From positions 11,188,764-11,252,763 of the forward strand of contig NC_092692.1 in NCBI RefSeq assembly GCF_964275005.1: 64,000 bases of DNA, written 5' to 3'. Below are positions 52,388-64,000 of this stretch, one piece after another (the stretch's first letter is position 1; each line of letters begins with the position of its first letter). The translations under genes and the position numbers were made by a program. The notes beneath the pieces were generated by a model that saw only the letters and a list, made by a program, of their open reading frames with translations, did no database searches and was not told where the DNA came from. The DNA comes from Diadema setosum. Taxonomy: Eukaryota; Echinodermata; Echinoidea; Diadematoida; Diadematidae.

Positions 52388-52932
52388 GCATATGATCTTT
52401 ACATTCATCCTTATCAAAGTACACATTCGATTCTTTCTCTCAATTTCAAGGTCCTATGCATAATGATACCACTAATACGCATACTTGTGTGTAATGCGTG
52501 CGTGCTAAGGGAAGGTGTAGAGAAGGATGATGCCGATTAATTACCACGTCTGCTTGTACGCAAATTGTCCAGATGGTGTTGGTCAAAATAACTTCTTTCT
52601 CTAATATTGATTATCGAAATATTTTCATAATGCGACTCCACAAGCACCTGAAAAAAACCTGAAAGTCGTGTTTTTTTTTAAATCTATCCTTATCTGCTTA
52701 TTTCTTGCATCTTTTAAGCAAGATTTAACTATAGCAGTCAAACAGACGGCAGTTGGACTCAAGGATCTATACGAAATCATCTGCCAAGCAATATGACATG
52801 CACAATGTGAATACACATTGGAAGTCTTGTTATCCTGCCAGTATTGGAATGCTAAACATGCATGACGAGAAGCAATTGTGTAAGTGTCCCCCCCCCCCCC
52901 CTCTCTCTCTCTCTCTCTCCCTCTCTCGTTCC

Positions 52933-52963
<31 letters not shown>

Positions 52964-53780
52964 TCTCCCTCTCAGGCAAGTTCAGTTCATACGTACAAAA
53001 ACGTACTATTAGCTGCCTTTCGGTAGGTGTTTTTAGATCCAACCGACTTTTCAAGTGAAATGTATAACATCTGTATAACATCTACACTTCGGCTGCGCTT
53101 ACCAAGGTCATTTGTTTAAGTCCAGCCTAGACCAAAAGCAACACCAGTAACAAAAAGCAATGTCTCGTATCCTTGATGGTCAACAATGCGGAACACGTAA
53201 TTTCAGCTGCTTATGATTCAAGATTTAGAATTTGTTTATCCTCGTTATAGTTTGAAATGCTTATCATTTCCCCTATCTTTGTAAAGGTATATTATAGAAG
53301 GAGTCATTTACAACTGTGATCGCCATTATTTTGATTTAATAATGCTGTATTGATTAAAATTATGTCCCGAGACTCGACTTGAAATAGTGAAACAATACAG
53401 TGGTATAGGCCCTACTTCTTATTCAGCAATATGAGGGTAAACCCCTCTCTGAAAGACTTGGTATATGATAGGCACAGTCACTTGTAACGAAATATTAAAA
53501 ACAAAACAAACCAAATCTAATCTATCAAAACTTTCGACACACATGCACAAATACACAATGAATAAAACAAGACCCAAAAACCGCGCTGGTAAATCACAAC
53601 AATTTAAAGAGGAATCATTTCAGTCCTGTTATAAGTTAGTCTGATAAGAAAGACTGATATCTATAAGAGTGAAAACATGATCAAGATCGGATAAAAACTA
53701 GGGAAGTTACGAAATTGTGAAATTTCGCCAATTTCTGCAGAATAGTTCTGATACAGTTGATATGAATTTGCAAATGAAGG
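52388..53780. repeat. Tandem duplication, right copy (about 1.39 kb)
   Basis: Same order as the left copy, ending with TATGAATTTGCAAATGAAGG. Relative to the left copy it has the ~140-bp deletion near 53062, a different CT-repeat length and scattered substitutions. Confidence 0.9.
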
Positions 53781-55105
53781 AGCTGATGATGTCATCACCT
53801 TACAGTTTTCCATTGATCGTATAAATAAAAAAGAAAATTCAATGTTCCAGATATCAAAGTGTAAAACTCTATGTTATTCCTGGTTGGAAAAGATATGATA
53901 ATTAAGAACTATCGAGTTCAATGGTCAAACATCTAACTGTTTTGACTGAATAAACATTGTATTGTTTCTTTCAATACAGTAAACTACAGTTCGCTGTAGT
54001 TAGATATCAGATAAATAGTGAAGGCGACCTTAAAATAATAAAAGAGGAACAAGAAAAACTCCTATACCCTGCAGAAAGGATACTATCCCGAAAAGCAAAC
54101 AATCCCGAGATCCACCTGTCTTAGCGGCAACAACAAACAGTAACGAAAACATAAAAAACCTGTTTTATTTTGAAATTGAAGCTAACCTCTTCAAAGCCTC
54201 CATAATGACGTGAGTGTTTCAGCGTCCGGGCATCTCTCTTCAAATACTGTCATCCGAGTATAGCAACATGTTCCGTAAAATCTATTTCGAATCCCTTCAG
54301 TGACCATGCATGAGTCACATTTACTCTCCTAGATTCAAAGTCGAGTTTTCGGAGAAAGTTGAGGGAACAATGGGGTATAATTCATTATGAAGTTGTGGTA
54401 TCCAGCAATGCAAAATGTGATGTGTCGATTATAATGTCAGCGGTCCATCAAATACTGCAGTTTTCTGTGTTCATACCTCTATCCTGATATGGAGCTTTCT
54501 CTGCTTTGAGTAAAGGTCTGAAAGTGCCTTGATGAAATTCTGCTGGACTTGAAGATTTGCTGCTGCATGAGACTGATAAGAATATTTGGGAGGAAGATGC
54601 AATTTGGTGGATTAAGTTTAATGAAGACGAGATTAGATTTGCTTTTAAATTATATAATATGCAATTAACTTTTGAGTGACTGAAATTCTTTATTAGAACC
54701 CCTTCACAGTGAAGGTATCCTTTTAATGCGAGATGCGATGTTTAAATTGCATTCTCCCAGTTGGCCTTAAGAGCCTTAACAATAAAAGAAAAATTGATGC
54801 TGAATAGCGATTACAACCATTCCAAACTTGATCATTTTGAGCCTCATCCTATATTCATTCAGATTCCATGTGACAAGCTAATTAATACTTTGGCGCCTTA
54901 ATTTTCTCTGTTCCTCTGTTGAACAGTAATCTAGCGTCCACAAAACTATCATATCACTAAGTGACTAAATTGAGCTACATGACAATCCCATCTAAAAACA
55001 AAACAGGAACAAACAAAAAACAGACAAAATGGTACAGTTAGGTTCTGAGTTGCAACGGTTTGGGTTTTTGTTGTTGATGATGTTTTTGTTCCCTAACTTC
55101 TTCTT

Positions 55106-55111
55106 TTTATT
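55106..55111 (-). other. Candidate NANS polyadenylation signal
   Basis: AATAAA on the - strand, 44 bases after the NANS stop codon. If used, the 3' UTR is very short. Use of this signal is an inference. Confidence 0.45.
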
Positions 55112-55154
55112 TGGTGGTGGTAGTCTGAAGGCTGAAGAATATAAGAGAGCCCGT

Positions 55155-62343
<7,189 letters not shown>

Positions 62344-62459
62344 CTAATGCAAGGGAAAAACAGAAATTAAAGGATTTTAATATATAATATTGCCTCTCCA
62401 CAGGTATTGTCCAAAAACTGTTCTGTTTATTCAATGATTTATTCTACGATACTCTAGTT

Positions 62460-62790
62460 ATTGTTTGTTTGTTCATTTTTCCATCTGAAAAGATGGCTGG
62501 ATAGCCCATATTCAGCTATGCCAAGCTGGTCTTCCATAGGGTCCAGTTGGATGTGAGGCGGGACCACTTTGCGATGAGTGAGTGAAGCGGGATATTTTAC
62601 GTGCATGATATGTGACTCTCTCACACACGGGACCTCCATTTTATGTCCTATCTGAGGGACAGAGAGTTTTGCCTCTTGCTAGAGGGGATGGTATGATTAC
62701 ATACAACATTACTCAGTCCAGACTCGGGTTCGAACCCGGGTCGCTTGGGTCGGAGGCAGACGAGCTACCGACTGAGCCAACTCACCGCCC
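62460..62790 (-). mobile_element. tRNA-derived SINE, about 330 bp
   Basis: The - strand begins GGGCGGTGAGTTGGCTCAGT and has a perfect pol III A-box (TGGCTCAGTCGG, 62779-62768) and B-box (GGTTCGAACCC, about 62737-62727). About 240 bp of unrelated body follows, then an AAACAAACAAACAA tail. It lies in the same orientation as NANS. Confidence 0.82.
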
Positions 62791-63469
62791 TAAATCATTG
62801 CTGCATGTTCAAACAATGAACGTTTAAATCGACTTTATTCCGATCAGGAGTGGATTTGATGATGTCTGTATCTTTTCCTCATGTAGTTCAAAGTGCAATT
62901 ATCAAAGTGCTATCGTAGCATTCTAAATGTATATCAGTGTACACCAACACCATAATAAAGGCTAGACCCTGAACTCTAAACGAAAGATATGTTTGAAGTG
63001 TTATTTGACGGTTTGCTCGGTGTACACCTCCAAACAAAGAAGATGCGACTGCTGAGCAGATTAGCAGCCATGGATTGTTCAAATGATTATGTTTTATCTC
63101 CTTCCCTTATATTCAAAATACTAGATACCAGAGGTCCCACATTATTGTGTATCATGCAAATCTTTGTGATATTGTAGGAGTTTTTTTTAACATGACACAG
63201 CAGCTTTTTTATCTTTTTTTTATTTGTATTTTTTCAGTTTTGTAAAATCCACTTGCTGTCATGGCTGGATTTATTATTTTTGAAGGGAATGTCAGATTTT
63301 TCGCCGTCTTCACTATAAGCGTATAAACTTTCTGATTTCACTAAATCTATGTACATGTGCATTTCAGGTGAATTTCCCTTTACACAAATTGCTTTTCCCT
63401 CGCCTACATCAGAATACAGATTCGAGACGCGTTATTCATATACACTGTATTTGTCTCCGCAGCAATTAA

Positions 63470-63560
63470 GTATTCATTGCAACTGATTAACTGATCAACT
63501 GATTATCAGTTGCAATGAAAAACATCCCGACGGAAGAACTTTACGAATTTGAATAATTAA
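63470..63560. repeat. Small repeat family C, copy 3
   Basis: ATTGCAACTGATTAACTGATCAACTGATTATCAGTTGCAAT is a palindromic centre, followed by GAAAAACATCCCGACGGAAGAA and ACGAATTTGAAT as in copies 1 and 2. Confidence 0.6.
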
Positions 63561-63799
63561 GTATTCATTTCCTTTTTTTCATTTCATTGCATTTCATTAT
63601 GTTTATTTCGTTTAGAACGAAAATGTAATTGCAATAAAACATTTGAATACACATACACAAGGCAACCCTGTTTTCTATGTCACAATCTAGATTTTTTTCT
63701 CTCATTTGTGCTTTGTTTCTGTGTTACAATTTTTCTTATCTATGTTATGCTGAATCAAATATGTTTTGTTTTAACCATATACACATGTCTGAAATGCCG

Positions 63800-63995
63800 A
63801 ATTAATAATAATGATAATAGACTAATACTAACAATGATAGTAATAACAACAATGTAATAATAAAATACGGATAATAATAATCATGATAATAATAATAACA
63901 ATAACAATGATAATAGTAATAACTATTATCATTATTATCATTATTATAACAATACTGATAATGATAATAATAATAACAATAATAATGACACAAAA
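63800..63995. repeat. (AAT)n/(AAC)n-rich microsatellite
   Basis: Interrupted ATAATAATAATGATAAC trinucleotide-type array. Confidence 0.85.
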
Positions 63996-64000
63996 TAAGT

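Larger units (their letters stand above)
45099..55154. other. Intergenic region between convergent CMAS and NANS
   Basis: About 10 kb without a recognisable gene. It holds TTAA MITE copy 3, several AT microsatellites, a GATA-type array, a palindrome at 48755, a hammerhead-like fragment at 50584 and a ~1.5 kb tandem duplication. The CMAS 3' UTR must occupy the left part. The stretches 46480-47940 and 53785-55150 show nothing specific. Confidence 0.75.
62344..64000 (-). other. NANS upstream intron, cut by window edge
   Basis: More than 1.65 kb with no recognisable upstream NANS exon. It contains a tRNA-derived SINE, a family C repeat and an AAT-rich microsatellite. Confidence 0.7.

Noticed and set aside
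53781..55154. A third sialic acid pathway gene (for example NANP) between CMAS and NANS
   Set aside because: I searched by eye for HAD phosphatase motifs on both strands and found none in the interval.

Overview
This is a window of an animal nuclear genome. It is AT-rich, its genes are cut into short exons by introns of up to 12 kb, and microsatellites, foldback MITEs and other transposon debris are dense throughout. There is no prokaryotic operon structure. The protein sequences (sialic-acid enzymes, a Ty3/Gypsy element) and the repeat style suggest a marine deuterostome invertebrate, most likely an echinoderm. That placement is an inference; I cannot name a species.

Two host genes can be supported. 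The first is a complete CMAS gene (CMP-sialic acid synthetase) on the + strand. Its eight coding exons run from 5508 to 45098 and join in frame to 1203 nt (400 aa plus stop). The second is the 3' part of a NANS gene (sialic acid synthase) on the - strand. Its last four coding exons lie between 62343 and 55155, and the N-terminal half should lie beyond the right edge. The genes are convergent, with about 10 kb between their stop codons. NANS makes the sialic acid (or its 9-phosphate) and CMAS activates sialic acid to CMP-sialic acid, so two enzymes of one pathway are physically linked here. This is the most interesting feature of the window. CMAS intron 2 also appears to use a rare GC donor.

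Layout: 1-5507 is upstream DNA with repeats, including an interstitial telomere-like block between inverted repeats. 5508-45098 is CMAS. Intron 1 (12.1 kb) holds several MITEs and a ~2.1 kb element with Helitron-like ends. Intron 3 (12.4 kb) holds a ~161-bp tandem array with seven perfect RFX X-box motifs, then a 5.95 kb Ty3/Gypsy element on the opposite strand with LTRs identical by eye. Intron 7 holds another ~159-bp array with perfect DR1 nuclear-receptor motifs. 45099-55154 is the intergenic region, with long AT and GATA microsatellites and a ~1.5 kb tandem duplication. 55155-64000 is the 3' half of NANS, whose introns contain microsatellites and a tRNA-derived SINE.

Most other open reading frames are short, lie in microsatellites or repeats, and show no protein family; they are not annotated.
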